Shown: positions 1-12,593, counted from the stretch's first letter. The stretch: DNA of 64,000 nucleotides from Isoetes taiwanensis (GCA_021234155.1 JAJEKV010000002.1:34204128-34268127); one strand, 5' to 3'. Translations and numbers: made by a program. The notes: generated from the sequence alone by a model not told the origin.

Positions 1-1330
1 GATGAGGTGTATTACGATTTCTTGGTATGAAGTATTACTCGACTTAAGGACGTAGTTCATTGCTCCATTTGAAGTATGGGGTAACGAAGGGATAATTGGC
101 TTCTAGGAGCCTATAAATACATATTTTCTAAAAATGGAATTCCAACCCATTTGCCATATGTTCCCATCAAAATTGGTCCTCTCCCCAAAACGCGGATATA
201 GCCTGGGGGTGATCATAACGCTATCAACATTTGTCCCACGTAAATTTTCCAATGCACATCCATGAATATATGGTTGTGTGGTTTTCCAGGGGCTTACTAA
301 TACAAAAAGAACGAATGCTTATATGTAGCTATTCACTAGATGTGGCATGGCATCAACCTCAGGGTGGATATTTTGGTACATGGGCTTACTATCAACAAGG
401 CATTTAAATGTTTTTTTAAACTTTATTTAGACTGTAGTCGTAGTAAGAACATATTCGAAGAAGGAGAAAAAAGGCATAATGGGTGAGAGAGAGTGGTATG
501 AGGCTAAACTGCATTAATCTATTTGAAGGATGGGGTAAAGCGCGGTGTCGATATGGGTATTGAATGGCAAAATTTATTAAGCTTTTAGTGGCCGAATTTT
601 TTTTTTTTTTAAAAAGTATATTATTTCTGGATGCATAACATATCATAATGTTTGCTTGGTGCCCTTTAAGCTACAAATGGGTTATAATGATGTTATCTCA
701 TTGGGGATGGGTGTTATGTTGGTTTTTGGACATTGGAAAAGAGTACTATAGGACTTTTGCCTTTTATAGTGATCAAATGGGTTTACACAACGAGTGTATA
801 ATGGGAAATGATAAAAGTGAAGAAGGTTAATGGTCAAAAGCTTAAATGGGTTAATTCTTGGGTCTTGATGTCTAATATGTTTGGAGAATATAGTATACGA
901 ATATACATGGGATGAGGTGTATTACGATTTCTTGGTATGAAGTATTACTCGACTTAAGGACGTAGTTCATTGCTCCATTTGAAGTATGGGGTAAAGAAGG
1001 GATATATAGAAAGGCAGAATTTATTGGCTTCTAGGAGCCTACAAATACATATTTTTTGCATTTTAGAAAGGCATAACATGTTTTGGCTTTGTGCCCTTGA
1101 GGCTTCAAGTGGGTTGTAATGTGATTATCTCATGGTGAAGGATGTTAGTGTGGTCTAAGACATTGAAAAGAAATACCATAGGGTTTATGCTTCTTAAAAG
1201 AATCTAGGGATAGATTACGAAAGGGGAATAAGAGTTTATTACTGAGGCGTCTAATGGGTTTGTAGTAAATAAAATAAGAGTATACATGGGCTGAATTTGT
1301 GTTATACGAATAAAATAAGGATGGCTTTAA
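1..1330. repeat. Diverged tandem repeat block
   Basis: Bases 1-131 recur at 912-1057 almost unchanged, apart from an insertion of about 18 bases in the second copy. A third, more diverged unit is visible at about 490-600 (shared features: a TTTGAAG.ATGGGGTAA core and an AAATTTATT..GCTT tail). The segments 636-770 and 1072-1200 also match each other loosely. This looks like an old tandem array with units of roughly 450 bp. No convincing coding sequence lies in it. Confidence 0.6.
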
Positions 1331-1945
1331 AATGTTATGGTTTAGAAAGGAAAAAATAAGTCGAAAATTCAAAGGGCTAGGTCGGTTGCGAAAAAATGGA
1401 AAACAAACCTCTTCAGCTGTGTTTGCCACAGTTCTGTCAAGTAGCGGGAATTTGCTTGATGGAATACGGGACTCCATGGCATCAAAACCACCCTTCCCAC
1501 GTTTCAGCTTACGTGTACCATTGTTTGCTATGGATAATAAATTCTCTTGATCACTTAGAGGATCTCGGGTTGATGACAGGCGGCTGACAGCTTTTTTAGC
1601 AAATGCAAAAAATGATTCCTTTTCTTTGCGGGGCTGAGCCAAACAATTAAGCAATCCATTATTGACAGCTAGAGGAAGTTTACATCCATCGATAGGAACA
1701 CTTTGATGCACATTTCCATGGCAGGGTTGTTCAGAATAAACCCCCAGAGGATGCATCTTATCATATTCTAGCTTGTCTGTCATGTGGGTGTTACCCTGCA
1801 GAACTGGCCAGTCAGACCAATCCGATGGACTATCAGCCCTTTGATCATATTGAGGGTCATGTATGGATTTCCAGATATGGTAAACAGGGGACTCACACTC
1901 AGTTGGTGAAGCATCTATAAAATGATTAGAGAGATCGAATGGCAT
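1145..1945 (-). CDS. Doubtful gene, no recognised domain (266-codon ORF)
   Basis: This is an uninterrupted ORF of 266 codons, long for AT-rich intergenic sequence. The first 190 residues are hydrophilic and of ordinary composition. The last 70 are rich in Phe, Tyr, Ser and Asn and look like translated intron or UTR, so the true exon may end near 1350. I recognise no domain. The start region lies at the edge of a 388-bp tandem duplication, and the second duplicate (near 2330) carries a similar ATG context, so the 5' part of a gene may have been duplicated. It could equally be a chance ORF or a pseudogene exon. Confidence 0.25.
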   Translation of the reverse strand: MPFDLSNHFIDASPTECESPVYHIWKSIHDPQYDQRADSPSDWSDWPVLQGNTHMTDKLEYDKMHPLGVYSEQPCHGNVHQSVPIDGCKLPLAVNNGLLNCLAQPRKEKESFFAFAKKAVSRLSSTRDPLSDQENLLSIANNGTRKLKRGKGGFDAMESRIPSSKFPLLDRTVANTAEEVCFPFFRNRPSPLNFRLIFSFLNHNILKPSLFYSYNTNSAHVYSYFIYYKPIRRLSNKLLFPFRNLSLDSFKKHKPYGISFQCLRPH

Positions 1946-2706
1946 TATTGTTCTTATTCATCTAGAGTTCTTATTCAACATCTAGTGGTGGAACCTATAA
2001 TCAGTCCCTTGGCAGTTTAAATACTTCAGTCAAAATACATGGATTTTATGCCTACCAGAACGTAAAACACAGAACCAGCCTATTAATCTTTAAACCAATC
2101 AAGGCCTTTTCTTACCGCCATGCTTTTAGAATTAAAGGTTTAATACAACACCAGCATGAACTAAAAGTGTACATAATCCATATATTCAGCTAGATCCTAT
2201 ATCAGTTCTACCATCAACCATTATTTGCAGTTAAAGATACCTTGGCAGGACTGTACCAACCAACAGCAAGGAAAGGTAAGAAGAAAAGATCACATCTGCG
2301 TAACCAAAATTGATAAGAGAGATCGGATGGCATCATTGTTCTTATTCATCTAGAGTTCTTATTCAACATCTGTGGTGGAACCTATAATCAGTCCCTTGGC
2401 AGTTTAAATACTTCAGTCAAAATACATGGATTTTATGCCTACCAGAACGTAAAACACAGAACATCCAGCCTATTAATCTTTAAACCAATCAAGGCCTTTT
2501 CTTACCGCCATGCTTTTAGAATTAAAGGTTTAATACAACACCAGCATGAACTGAAAGTGTACATAATCCATATATTCAGCTAGATATCAGTCCTATATCA
2601 GTTCTACCATCAACCATTATTTGCAGTTAAAAATACCTTGGCAGGACTGTACCAACCAACAGCAAGCAAAGGTAAGAAGAAAAGACCACATCTGCGTAAC
2701 CAACCT
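1928..2706. repeat. 388-bp tandem duplication
   Basis: 1928-2306 and 2316-2706 are two near-identical copies with a period of 388 bp. They differ by a few substitutions and short indels (for example four extra bases near 2462). The high identity indicates a recent duplication. It overlaps the 5' end of the doubtful ORF at 1145-1945. Confidence 0.85.
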
Positions 2707-3770
2707 ATGCCTGCCTATAAGCTCTATATCTAAACCAGCACCCTCATACAACCCAAACCCCATAGCAACATAAGGTCCAGCAATAAGCTAAACTAAGCTT
2801 AAGCAAACACAAAACTAAAACTAAAAACCCAACCCTAGTAAACGACCATTACCACCAAATGTCCCTATCCTGCAACCTTTCTTCTTATGTGGAACGCAGA
2901 CAAAAGGTTCCTGCTAGCAAGGTTTGTCTTACTGCTATCTAGTTCTATTGTGAACTTGCCTACACCGATACTATAAATATTGAAGAACAAAGATAGAAAG
3001 CTTACCGGAACATGACCTGCAGACAAATCATTGCCAGAATACCAAGCACGCAAAGCGGCAGGAACTCTGGGCTTTTATATCAGCATGCTTCATGAATGTG
3101 TGGCGGAGCTGCTTCCAGAGGTCAGGCAGGAGCCAGCAAATAGCAAATAACATGCATTTGACAGCTATGGCGACATGTGGTGAAGCGGCTTCCAACAAAA
3201 ACACCAAGATTCTGAACATGTGATGTAGCCGTTTCCAACAAAAATTCTCGATTCTAGAACATGTGGCGTAGCCACTTCCAGCAAAAAAACATCTAGAAAT
3301 TTCGATGAACCAGCTGAAGCTAAGAGCCAGGCCTCCAAACAGATGGCCACAATCTGCGGATCCACCATTGCCGCAGAACAGGGCAAATTTTCTTCTTTAA
3401 TCTGGCCGCACACGTGGTAGAAAGAGCTTAGTTTAGATTGCGGCGGAGAACACGAAAAATTGAAACTGAATTACATATGATTATAAAGTCAAAATAAGTG
3501 ATACTTTGTGCGCGATCTTGCACGTCGATTTTTATTACCTTATTTTGAACGGTTGATTTACCAGTTTGTTTGTGCACCATTTTGGCCGTTAGATGTTTTT
3601 TCTAGGTGGACGGTTTAGATTGGTTTGAGATGATAAAAGGTAGTTTTACTGATGTTTGATATTTGATGCAAGTGGACCCGGCTTACTTCCAACTTTACCT
3701 AGTCGACCTTAGAAACTCTGACCAGTGTTTTTGGTTATTTCAAATTTTTCTTTAATCTATGTTCTTTTTT
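2707..3770. other. No gene recognised
   Basis: Only ORFs under 90 codons occur here and none has recognisable domains. A GTAAGC donor-like site follows a short minus-strand ORF near 3008, so an untranslated upstream exon of the 1145-1945 ORF is possible. I cannot support it further. Confidence 0.3.
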
Positions 3771-3783
3771 TTTTTTTTCAGAT

Positions 3784-3958
3784 AAGGAGGAATTCCTACT
3801 TTTACGACAATGGACCACCACAGCGATGCTCATCTTTACAGAATTAGTAATCCTGAACAGCAGAGAGTGATTTTTCAGTCTTGTTTTTCACATCTTTTTG
3901 AGCTGGTCTTAACTTTGCAATCTCTCTTTCCAATGTGCAGGGTCCAATGTTTTGTAAT
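3784..3958 (+). other. Possible host exon cut by LTR insertion
   Basis: A strong plant 3' splice site (a run of T ending in CAG at about 3766-3780) precedes open sequence in two frames that reaches the LTR starting at 3959. Neither frame has a recognisable domain. It may be the last visible exon of a host gene interrupted by the retroelement. It could also be chance. Confidence 0.25.
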
Positions 3959-4205
3959 TGTGACGTTCCAGCATAATATATGCCCGAATACGTATATTAT
4001 ACTGCCACATCACCCGTACATGTCATGGATGACATGTACTTGGTGGTTGTAGTAGGTTGCACCTAGGGGACAAGAGTTGCACCTAGGGGGAAACTTTGAA
4101 TATTGTGCATGTTAAATAAACATACACAATTAATAACCCCATGGACCCCATTGCCAAATGGCTAAATCCCATTTGCCAATGTTTTAACCTAACCCTAAGG
4201 GTTTC

Positions 4206-4213
4206 TATTTAAG
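4206..4213 (+). promoter_or_regulatory. TATA-like box in LTR
   Basis: TATTTAAG lies in the LTR between AACCCTAAGGG and CCTAAACCC. The related element's LTR has TATAAATA in the same AACCCTAA-rich context, which supports a promoter role. Confidence 0.45.
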
Positions 4214-4722
4214 GGCTTCCCTTTAAAACCTAAACCCTTTTCCTCTCTTTGCATTTCAGGGTTTTCATAGAGCTCCTTTCCTTTTTCGCATTTAGGGTTC
4301 CCTTGAGCCATTCCGGGCAAGTCAGGACCCCATTTCGCATTGCTCGGCTCTGCAAAGCCGTCTTTGCACAACAAATCATCGAGTAGCAGCCATCTTCAGC
4401 AAGATTAGAGACATGGATGCATTCTGAGGATCCGGAGCAGGTCAAGGACCAGGTATCTAGTCATTCTGTTGTGCAAAGCCATCTTTGGGCTAAGCAGTAA
4501 GGTAGTTTAGCATATTCATTCAGCCATAGAGGCCTTATAGATCCCGAGATCATAAGCCCTAACAAAGGAACCTAACTCTGTTGTTTAGGTAGATAGAGTA
4601 GATGATTGTTCTTCATTTCAAGTTCTGTGATGATGTTGGTATTTCATTCTGTGACCTCCATGTATTGGGAAGGGGGTTAGAGACCCTAGCAGCTTTGTAG
4701 AAGATGATCCTAGAATAGTATC

Positions 4723-4746
4723 GGGTAAAAGAAAGCTAGGGTGTCT
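4723..4746 (+). repeat. Left terminal inverted repeat (24 bp)
   Basis: Identical to the reverse complement of 13597-13620. TATC directly precedes it. Confidence 0.85.
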
Positions 4747-5358
4747 TACATTTGGCCAAATGTAGAGTAAGAGATGTATCACATTTCAAATACATAACCG
4801 TTTTTTCAGTATGTACATAATAGCTATATTATGGAATCTTTTTTTTCGGAACTACTTGTCACGTCAATTAAAACGCAATCATGAAGCAGATTTCAATTCC
4901 CCAGTTTGTAACCACTCCAAAGAAACGCTGAACGTTAGGAGAATTTCCCACTTTCGGCTAAAACTTCGCCAGCTCGAGTTTCCCTCCTTCTTGCGAAATT
5001 CCTCCGGCTAACCCTAAACCACGCAAGAACCATGATGAACAACGGAAGGAACAGAAAATGGCGCAAGAAGATTGCAATATCGGGGAATGTGACAAAGAAA
5101 AATGAAGCGTAAGATTGATGAAATTTGTAAATTTATATATGATCAGGGTTCAAGATTTACGTCCCCGTGTAAAAGGGAGAGCTTTAGCGAGTGAAAACTG
5201 CTCGGGATGAAAGGCTGCACTTCTTTTTGAACCTGCCATTTGGAAATCCAAATAACAATTCAAGGATACTATGCTAAAAATATCCGTAAAGGTCTGCAGG
5301 AAGTGAAACAAGCAAATAGCAATAATAAATTAGCGACTAAGCATTCCACTCATTATCA

Positions 5359-8105
5359 ATGATTGTTGGTGAGAATGGAAAACTCAGGCAAAAAGGAGTA
5401 GCCTCCAGAATTCTTCAAGTGCAAGCAAGAAACCTCACAAAAGCTGCAATTAGAAGAAAGCGGATGTCATTATCAGGTGCTAATATGTGGGCACTGACAG
5501 GAAGGCAACCCAGGGCAGACATGCTTCCGGAATCAACCAAACAGTTGGTAAATGAGTTTTGGTTAACCCACACAAAAACTTCTCCAAAGTAGAGGGATGT
5601 CAGGAAGAAAAGGACACTTCCAATCCAGTTTTTGGACATGCCCCAGGTCAGTTTTAAGTCTTTTAATCCTCTTTTTTGCAAGCTTGATGGAAGCTAGCTT
5701 CTGTGCATCCTGGATAAGTTTAGTAATCCTATTTGCATTCCATGCAAGGGATGTATCTGATATACATTGGAGTACATCCAACTACAGTAATTATATTTTT
5801 ACACTTGGAGGTACTGAATGAGCTATGTTTAACAGGAAAAGTACTTGGATGTACTTCTAATTACATCCAATGTGGTATAAGGTAGAAAATGTGTTGAAAG
5901 TCAGGCTGTGTTATTATAGTCTTGATTTTTGTAGTTTCCAAGTACATTATAGTACATTTTAAGCTTTCCTGATCTCAAGATAGTTTTAAAAGATAGGGTG
6001 ATACATAAAAGTATTTAAATATACTTCCTTCCATAAGAAAAGTATTGAATACATACATCTATAATACAGTGACACTGTCTGTGACCTGGTTATATATTGA
6101 GTTTTTTATGTACATCTGGAACACTTTGGAGTACATTCTTTATACATTTATACATATCATGTACATGGTATGTACGATGTTGTGTTATAGTAGTTGAATG
6201 TATATCAAATCATACAACAGTTGACTGCCATAGAACTAATGCAATGTCTGCAACATCTTTGAATTCGTAAGTAGTTCTAATTTATATCTTACTTATACAT
6301 GCCGCTTTTTTCCTTGCAGAGTGAATTGTATGAGATGTTCAAAGATGAACATCCTGAAGTGAAGATTAGCATCGAAAAAGTTCGAAATGCTTAAGCCTAC
6401 GTGTGTGAGAAGGTTGAAAGAGAGGAACACATCTTCTTTGCGTGAAGCATGAACAAGCTCTATCTATACGAAAAAGCTTTTAAGCCCCTGAGGAGCAAAT
6501 TTCATGCCAATTGTACATGTTCTTGTGGTGTTTGTGCAAAGAGATGAGAACAATGGCGCCCCGCCAAGCTCCTTCTAAAAATTTCAAAATGTTGGTGCTA
6601 TGTGGAGAGCTACGGTTACACGTGACAAGGAAGGCTAAGAGTGGCATAGTTTGGATCATGTCAAGGGAGAGTGCCGAAACTGTGGCACCGAAAATATTCA
6701 AATCTGTCCCTAAGGAGAAAGAGTCGCAGAATGAGAACATTGAATGGCAAGTTTACAAGTACGTGAATGAACCTTCCAAAGTGGCACTTCAAGGAGGTTG
6801 AAGCTTGTTCTTGAAAAGCGGGACTCAGTGTACATTGCTTGACAAGATGTTTCAAAGACCTTTACAAAGTTCACTATTCACAACTTTTTCAACAAGTTGG
6901 CGAGCAAACAATTCAAGAATTCAAAGGTAAAATTTGAGGGATGACTCTGTCTTGTCGGTAATGGACTTTCTGAGAGAACTACACTTTGACCATTCGGGAG
7001 GTTCACCCGAGCATTGGAACAATGACCGATAACTATTCGATGCATATAACCATGATGAAAGTCAATGGCGAGCTGAAAAAAAGCTCATTTGTATGTTTCG
7101 ATGTTATGAAGCATGATGCTTTCTTTGTTCAGGCTGCACTCAAGAAGCACCATATTTGGATGATGCAAAAGGTTTTGGCCACATCAAATACCTTGTCATG
7201 TGGTCGATGGGTGTCTTTGCTCGGTTTAAGTGTTCTCGAGTCTTTTTATTTGAATGTGGCCCAATATTATAACAGGTATAAAAATTAGGATGCAATTGGA
7301 ATTATTTTGGCTCAGGCCATGGAAAAGGAGAACATGATGGGCAGGCTGCTTTGGAGAAAAGGTTCCTAGCAGACGAGCAAAGGAAAGAGAATGGTGTTCC
7401 GATTTTGGGTGCCAACTCTACTTGCACTTTGCTGAGACAAAAGAAGTGCAAAATGGATGAGTCATATGGGATTTGATGGCGAAGACATTAATAGGACCCT
7501 CGTTCAGATTGTGAGACATTGCCTAGTACTCTAGCTATACATTGTGTGTCTTCTATTAATCCAGCTGACCCAACACTTGTCATGCATAGATCCCTGTCAT
7601 GTTTTTGCAATGGTTGCTTGAATTTCAGATGGGGAGAATGTGAGAATCTCGAGCATTGTGGTGCGTGGAAGCTGCACAAACCGGAGCCTAGTTCGCCCAG
7701 TCGGCCGAACAAGAAGAGCTAGCTGGTTTTTATGCAGCTGATGAGCAAGAACTATCCGATGTACTCCAAATTGGAGACATATTTGCATCTTTTGCTGCTC
7801 CAGGGAATCATGAAAATGTTCCATACTTCGTCCTCCTATGCGTGAAGGAGATGCATATTCTTGGGAAGATGTGATTGACGACTATGGAAATAGAATGCTT
7901 GCTTGGTGATGTGGTTATAGCTGGTCATTACTATCAACTGCTACAAGGCACAAAGCACAAGTACAAGTTGTTGGATGACAAAATAGTATTGGTACCAGTG
8001 AATCACGTAATTGGAGCAAAGTTCACGATCAGCGGGTCAAGCATAAGTTGAAGGGGCACGCACAACATATATGATCACCACGAGAGGTGCATGACATGCT
8101 TATAT
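5359..8105 (+). pseudogene. Broken transposase-like gene of the TIR transposon
   Basis: Fragments in changing frames read as one protein. 5359-5592 is a basic N-terminal segment ending in a FW-x3-T-x-SP motif. At about 6325-6400 a segment reads LYEMFKDEHPEVKIS. At about 6660-6710 there is a Cys pair C-RN-CG followed five residues later by an ICP motif. 7315-7362 reads GHGKGEHDGQAALEKR, and about 7590-7680 is Cys-rich (SCFCNGC). This order (Cys motif, then an HGKG-x2-DG motif, then SCFC-x2-C) is what I recall from a widespread group of uncharacterised repeat-borne plant and animal proteins. I infer that it is the mobility protein of this transposon. Several stops and frameshifts make it non-functional. 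The catalytic residues are not assignable by eye. Confidence 0.5.
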
Positions 8106-8180
8106 CAAGCCTACCCGATTGTTGAGTGCACATGACTAAGTTCTATACAAAGGAACTTTCATATTTGCCATCATCTTACG

Positions 8181-8549
8181 TTATGTTGAGAAAACTAGTT
8201 GATTCTTTGTAAGTTTTTGTTATTTACTTATTTTTAATCCGAAGTGCATTTTGATACTTCAATTTCGATTATCCGCGAGAATATCTTCTCGTGACCAAGC
8301 AAAATGTATATTAGAAAGTACAAAATGTTTATCAATTGTTGCATGAAGAAGTTAAACTAGTCCGTGGTTATGTTGAGAAAATTAGTCGATTCTTTGCAAG
8401 TTTTTCTTATTTACTTATTTTTTAATCGAAGTGCGGTTTGATACTTAAATTTCAGTATCACACAATATCTTCTGTTTCCAAGCACAATGTATATCGAAAA
8501 GTACAAAATGTTCATCAATTGTTGCATGAAGAAGTTAAACTAGTCCGTG
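8181..8549. repeat. 187-bp tandem duplication inside the transposon
   Basis: 8181-8367 and 8368-8549 are two copies (TTATGTTGAGAAAA..TAGT start, GTTAAACTAGTCCGTG end). They differ by scattered substitutions and short deletions, so the duplication is old. It separates the plus-strand transposase-like remnant from the minus-strand cargo region. Confidence 0.8.
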
Positions 8550-8918
8550 AAACTTGTTCATTTATAATGGATATCAATAGCTTTTCTTTTGATTCATAAA
8601 ACAAAGCGAGAAAGTGGAACATGTATGGAGACAAAACTCTTGTATTACATATCACAAGATATACAACCTGGTCATATCAGATATGATGCCAATATATACA
8701 AGTCTGTTGTTCATGTTTTATATTAACATTAAATTACATTCAAAATCTGGTCACAACCGATGTGAAGCCAGTACATACTATTACTTTGTTTCAATATGTT
8801 ACTTTCTTGCGGCTTGTCCATAGCACGGACATGCCATCTCTATCCTTGTAGACCTCTAAAGCATTTGCCTCCCGCACGGTACCAAGGTGTTAGTACATCG
8901 GTTGGATTGCGTAAAGGA

Positions 8919-9516
8919 TTACGCTTCACATCTCGCTTGCAGTGCAGGTGCTATCAACAAACCCTCAAGCCATGGTTTCAGAAGTGTCAAAAGACCTGTG
9001 TCTTCAACATCACTTTCCTGCCATGAAGGTGGGCATATGCAATTTTCGTTGGGATTGAAGAGCATCTTATACTCGGAGTCGTCTACTATTAGTGTGTTCT
9101 TTGTCATTCACAATGCGGATACTTCTCCAGTATATAAACTCTATTGGCTTCAGATACAAAGGTTTGTCTTCACATGTTGCAATCCGGAAAGGCAGCTCCA
9201 AACAGTGGCTTCCATCAAAGGTGAACCTTAAGTCCCTTATCTGCATCATTGTGAAGATTTTATCCACTACTCTTGATAGGTTCCATGGAGCTATTGATGA
9301 CCATATTCCTACTTCAAAGTGTTCAAATACAAATTCCAGGAATTCGTCTAGGTGGGGCCTTAAAAACAACACTTTCTTGCCTATTATGTCATAATTTCCA
9401 ACTAGCTGATCATCTGATACCAAAGTCCTATGTATTTGTTTTGCCAAAACATTATTGATATCAAACACTATCAACCTTTTCTCATACACGATATGAAAGA
9501 ACATGCAATTTATCAA
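8919..9516 (-). pseudogene. FCP1/NLI-interacting-factor-like phosphatase domain, broken
   Basis: 9067-9516 reads in order: a VFDINNVLA strand, FLRPHLDEFLEFVFEHF, GIWSS and a DLRF..DGSHC segment. 8919-9107, in another frame, continues with NTLIVDDSEYKMLFNP. These are the ordered motifs of the HAD-superfamily FCP1 homology domain (motif I, the RP-x2-DEFL helix, the xWSS strand, and the DD loop of motif IV). The family removes phosphate from proteins such as the RNA polymerase II tail. Motif I here is D-x-N instead of the catalytic D-x-D, as in a plant subgroup I believe is not classically active. A one-base frameshift near 9107 separates the halves, so it is a pseudogene. It lies downstream of the Ulp1-like segment on the same strand. 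Confidence 0.6.
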
Positions 9517-9872
9517 TAAAGTATGGTGGAGTTGAATAAAAAGAGATTTTATTCATTAAAATTCAATGAAAAAATGTGTATTTTATAATCAAATAGTGTT
9601 TAGCATTGACAATAGGGATAGGTGTTTCTCACCACATTTATTAGTACCGAATTGGTCTAATGGTTTGGGAGGCGATGTGAATGTGGTCTAACTCCTGAGT
9701 AGTGCTCGGATGAGAACATCCGACGATCCGCCGCATACTTTGGCAAGAACCAATTTGGGTAATGCGCAAATGTGACAACAATACTTACATAATAAGTATT
9801 TAAAACCATTTGTTTGCAAGACAAAAAGAAGTGAGACACTCACATTGGTAGTTTTACCACACACGATTGTGT

Positions 9873-10410
9873 CTACAAACTTCGCATATAAGTCGCAACA
9901 TAGAGGCCACATGAATCCCCATCTTTCTGGCATGGACACTTATGAATCTTCACAATTGGTGAAGGATTTTGTCCATGCTTCAAAAAGTGGGACACTCGAC
10001 ACAACCGCGTGCCATAGTGAGGATGTGGAGCCCAAAAAGACCAGGATCTATTTTGTAGCAAATGAATGAAAAGAAGCTACTAACATGGTATCCAATCTAC
10101 TCAATATTAATAAAAAGGAGATGTGAAATACAAAATACCTCTTAAGTGCAAGCATGTCAACGTCAATGTCCTCGGCGAAATTGAAGATCCGAATGTTGAT
10201 GGTGTTCTTACTCTTAGTAAGTGCCATGTTGAAGATGGCCAAAGTGTGATGTTCAAGAACTCTACATAGCATTGGAATCATGATCCATCTACACTTCACC
10301 AATTTATCCACAAAAGAGCTACCTTTATAATATCTCTTCCACGCTTTCGAGGAGGCTGCCATAGATTTATCTTTTTTAACGCTTGCCGGCCCATGCTTTA
10401 CCAATTCCAT
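9873..10410 (-). pseudogene. Ulp1-like (C48) cysteine protease domain, broken
   Basis: 10048-10410 ends in a segment with an EHHTLAIFNM strand, matching the region of the catalytic His in Ulp1/SENP proteases, and a following Asp-containing strand (IRIFNFAEDID). 9873-10061, in a different frame, holds CQKDGDSCGLYVATYM, the Q-x-DG-x-(S/D)CG block with the catalytic Cys at codon 9909-9911. Ulp1 enzymes process SUMO or related modifiers and are repeatedly captured by plant DNA transposons. The spacing between blocks suggests an intron or frameshift near 10050-10140. A full-length active enzyme is not present. Confidence 0.6.
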
Positions 10411-10859
10411 GAAGGCTGTCCGGTGGGAAGAACCCGGACGTCGGCCTTCTTATCATCCGGAACACAGGCTGCGGTACCTATAACAAGTTGAAAAGGATAA
10501 AATTACTAACTTGACTTACACACAAATGAACAAGTTCAAAGTCCAGTACCTGGCATACATATCCACATGCCGGTTGGAAAATTTTCCCAGATCCATGTCC
10601 AGCACATCTTGTTCAAATAAATAACACTCCATTTCGGGCAAAGATCACGGGAAAATCCTTGCCTTCTTGAGCTTCATCATTCGGTTCAACAAGGCATCAT
10701 ATGGCTGTATTGAATCTACGATGCGGGTTCAATGACCAGTACATTTACACAAATCATCTACATTCGTCTACTACTATCCATATTATTTTAAAGTTTTTAA
10801 CTTGGATACTAGATGTAAAAAAAAATGTAAGATATGTAGATCAAGTTACCTGTAGAGAT

Positions 10860-11445
10860 CATTCTTACGCTTTCTGGCGTCTGTTTTTTCGGTCGGTATC
10901 CATTTCCTTCCCTTCTTTTTGGTTTCCTCACTTTCGATTCTTATTAGGTCCAGAATCCTCGTCTTCAACCTCTCCTGATTTCTCATTGTCATGAAATTCA
11001 GCGTCCTTTACTATGCCAGAAGCAAGATTTGACACAAACTTAAAAGTATCATGCTCTACATCTTGATGCTCGGAAGATTCCTCTTCATTAGGACCTGTAA
11101 ACATAGGCAGTCATGGACTTCTCAGCTGCTGTACACTGAAATAAAATGCTTTCTTACCTGTTTCTACTGCTTTAATTGTCTTCTTCTGTGGCTTTTTAGG
11201 CGTGGACTTCTTCTTTGGAGTCACATTTTCTGCTGCTGCCTTTACTTTTGAAGATGTGGCCTTAGCCTGCTCCCTCAATCTCTCGAGTTCCTCGTCATAA
11301 TCTGGAATGTCACCATGCAGACCTGAAGTGCCAGCCTCCTCAACCTGTATCACCGCAGGAATAGTGATTTTGCTTTTTCCTTCAATCACTGGTTTCTTTC
11401 CCTCGGCTACATCTTGCACCTCAATTTTCTTTGGAACCTCCAAAA
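10860..11445 (-). pseudogene. Acidic and Lys/Pro-rich linker exons of the minus-strand cargo gene
   Basis: 11158-11445 is an exon-like block with CACAG acceptor and GTAAG donor on the minus strand. It encodes an acidic stretch followed by a Lys/Pro/Thr-rich patch (TPKKKSTPKKPQKK) typical of a nuclear localisation region. A second block ends at 11094 after a TTTACAG acceptor and is Glu/Asp/Ser-rich, changing frame near 10930. These low-complexity segments sit between the RING-like exon and the Ulp1-like exon and probably belonged to one protein. No domain is recognised. Confidence 0.4.
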
Positions 11446-12087
11446 CTGTGAAAATCGAACCAAGAATAAGAAATTGCTTCCTCTGACACAATGCAAATTG
11501 AATTTGAAAACAAGCGCACCTGATCTGTGGTGTAATTTCTGCTCAGTTGTTTTTTTGGCACTTTGAAGCTCTGAAAATAAAACACATAACAGTCAGATAT
11601 CAGTCTCAAACTAATCAGTCTCTAACTGTTCTGTACATATCAATGGCTGTACATATTACTAGAACTAATCTACATTGAAGTACTTTGAGTACATACTCAT
11701 GTAAACAGCTATTTATCTAGATGGAATGTACATGTAATGTACATGAATGTGCTCCAATGTATGCACATGTACACATCAGACATTACATAAAATACCTCTA
11801 AATGTTCTGCCACAAAACTCAGTACACAACTCCTAATTTTATGTATTTAAGTTCTACATCTAGGACCCTACACTGTGAATGTACAACATGTATGTAAGAA
11901 ACACATATATGTATGACATGCAAGCCATGGAACTATAAATATAAAATAACCAGTACACTCCTACATGTTGTAGCAAAACCTTAAGTGCAGCAATCTACAT
12001 GTAAATGGATTCTACATGTAAATGGATTCTACATTGCAGTAATCCTGGGTGCAGCAAATTGAACATAAATCATGAAATACTGCTTAC

Positions 12088-12514
12088 CTCCAGTGTACAC
12101 ACCCAAGATCTTTGAAATGTTTTCGTCCCATTTGCATGCTCTTGGGCAGGATAGTCCAGCAGAAATAGAATATGAGAAACAGAAGATATGAAATGAATGC
12201 TCGCATGGAGCAACTAGGATAGGTTCATTATTAGCAAAGCCATTACTACAAAACACACATCCATACACAGATATGAATTTTGGCTCAGCTGGAGAGATCA
12301 CTAAGCTTGTTTTGGGCTGAAGGAGAATCGCTGCAGAATGCATCATGTACTTATGCATATCATCAAGCCGTCTGCAGCACTCAAACTGAACTTTGTGAGC
12401 CTCCTCAAGTTCTGCAATCCTCTGTTCACATAACTCCTTTTCCCGAATGGCTTTCTCCAATGGCTCCTGAATTCTCTTCAGCATTTCTTCTTTCCTGGTT
12501 CTATCCCTCATCAA
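12088..12514 (-). pseudogene. Coiled-coil plus RING-like zinc finger exon
   Basis: The exon encodes a Glu/Lys-rich helix (about the first 50 residues) followed by a Cys/His pattern: C-x2-C, then C-x-H-x3-H-x2-C, then CPxxC-like (C-x3-C), in the segment from GCVFC to CPRAC. This is the ligand order of a RING finger, with the final pair spaced by three. It ends at a clear GTAAGC donor (left edge 12088). RING proteins usually act as E3 ligases. Next to a SUMO-protease-like domain this suggests a modifier theme, but activity is not implied. Upstream coiled coil continues at 12594-13137. Confidence 0.45.
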
Positions 12515-12593
12515 AAGGTCAACCTCCTGGCTTTTGCAGTCTTGATGTCTCTCTTATTACCTTAGCATCGTCGAGAACACTATTGATGTCTTC

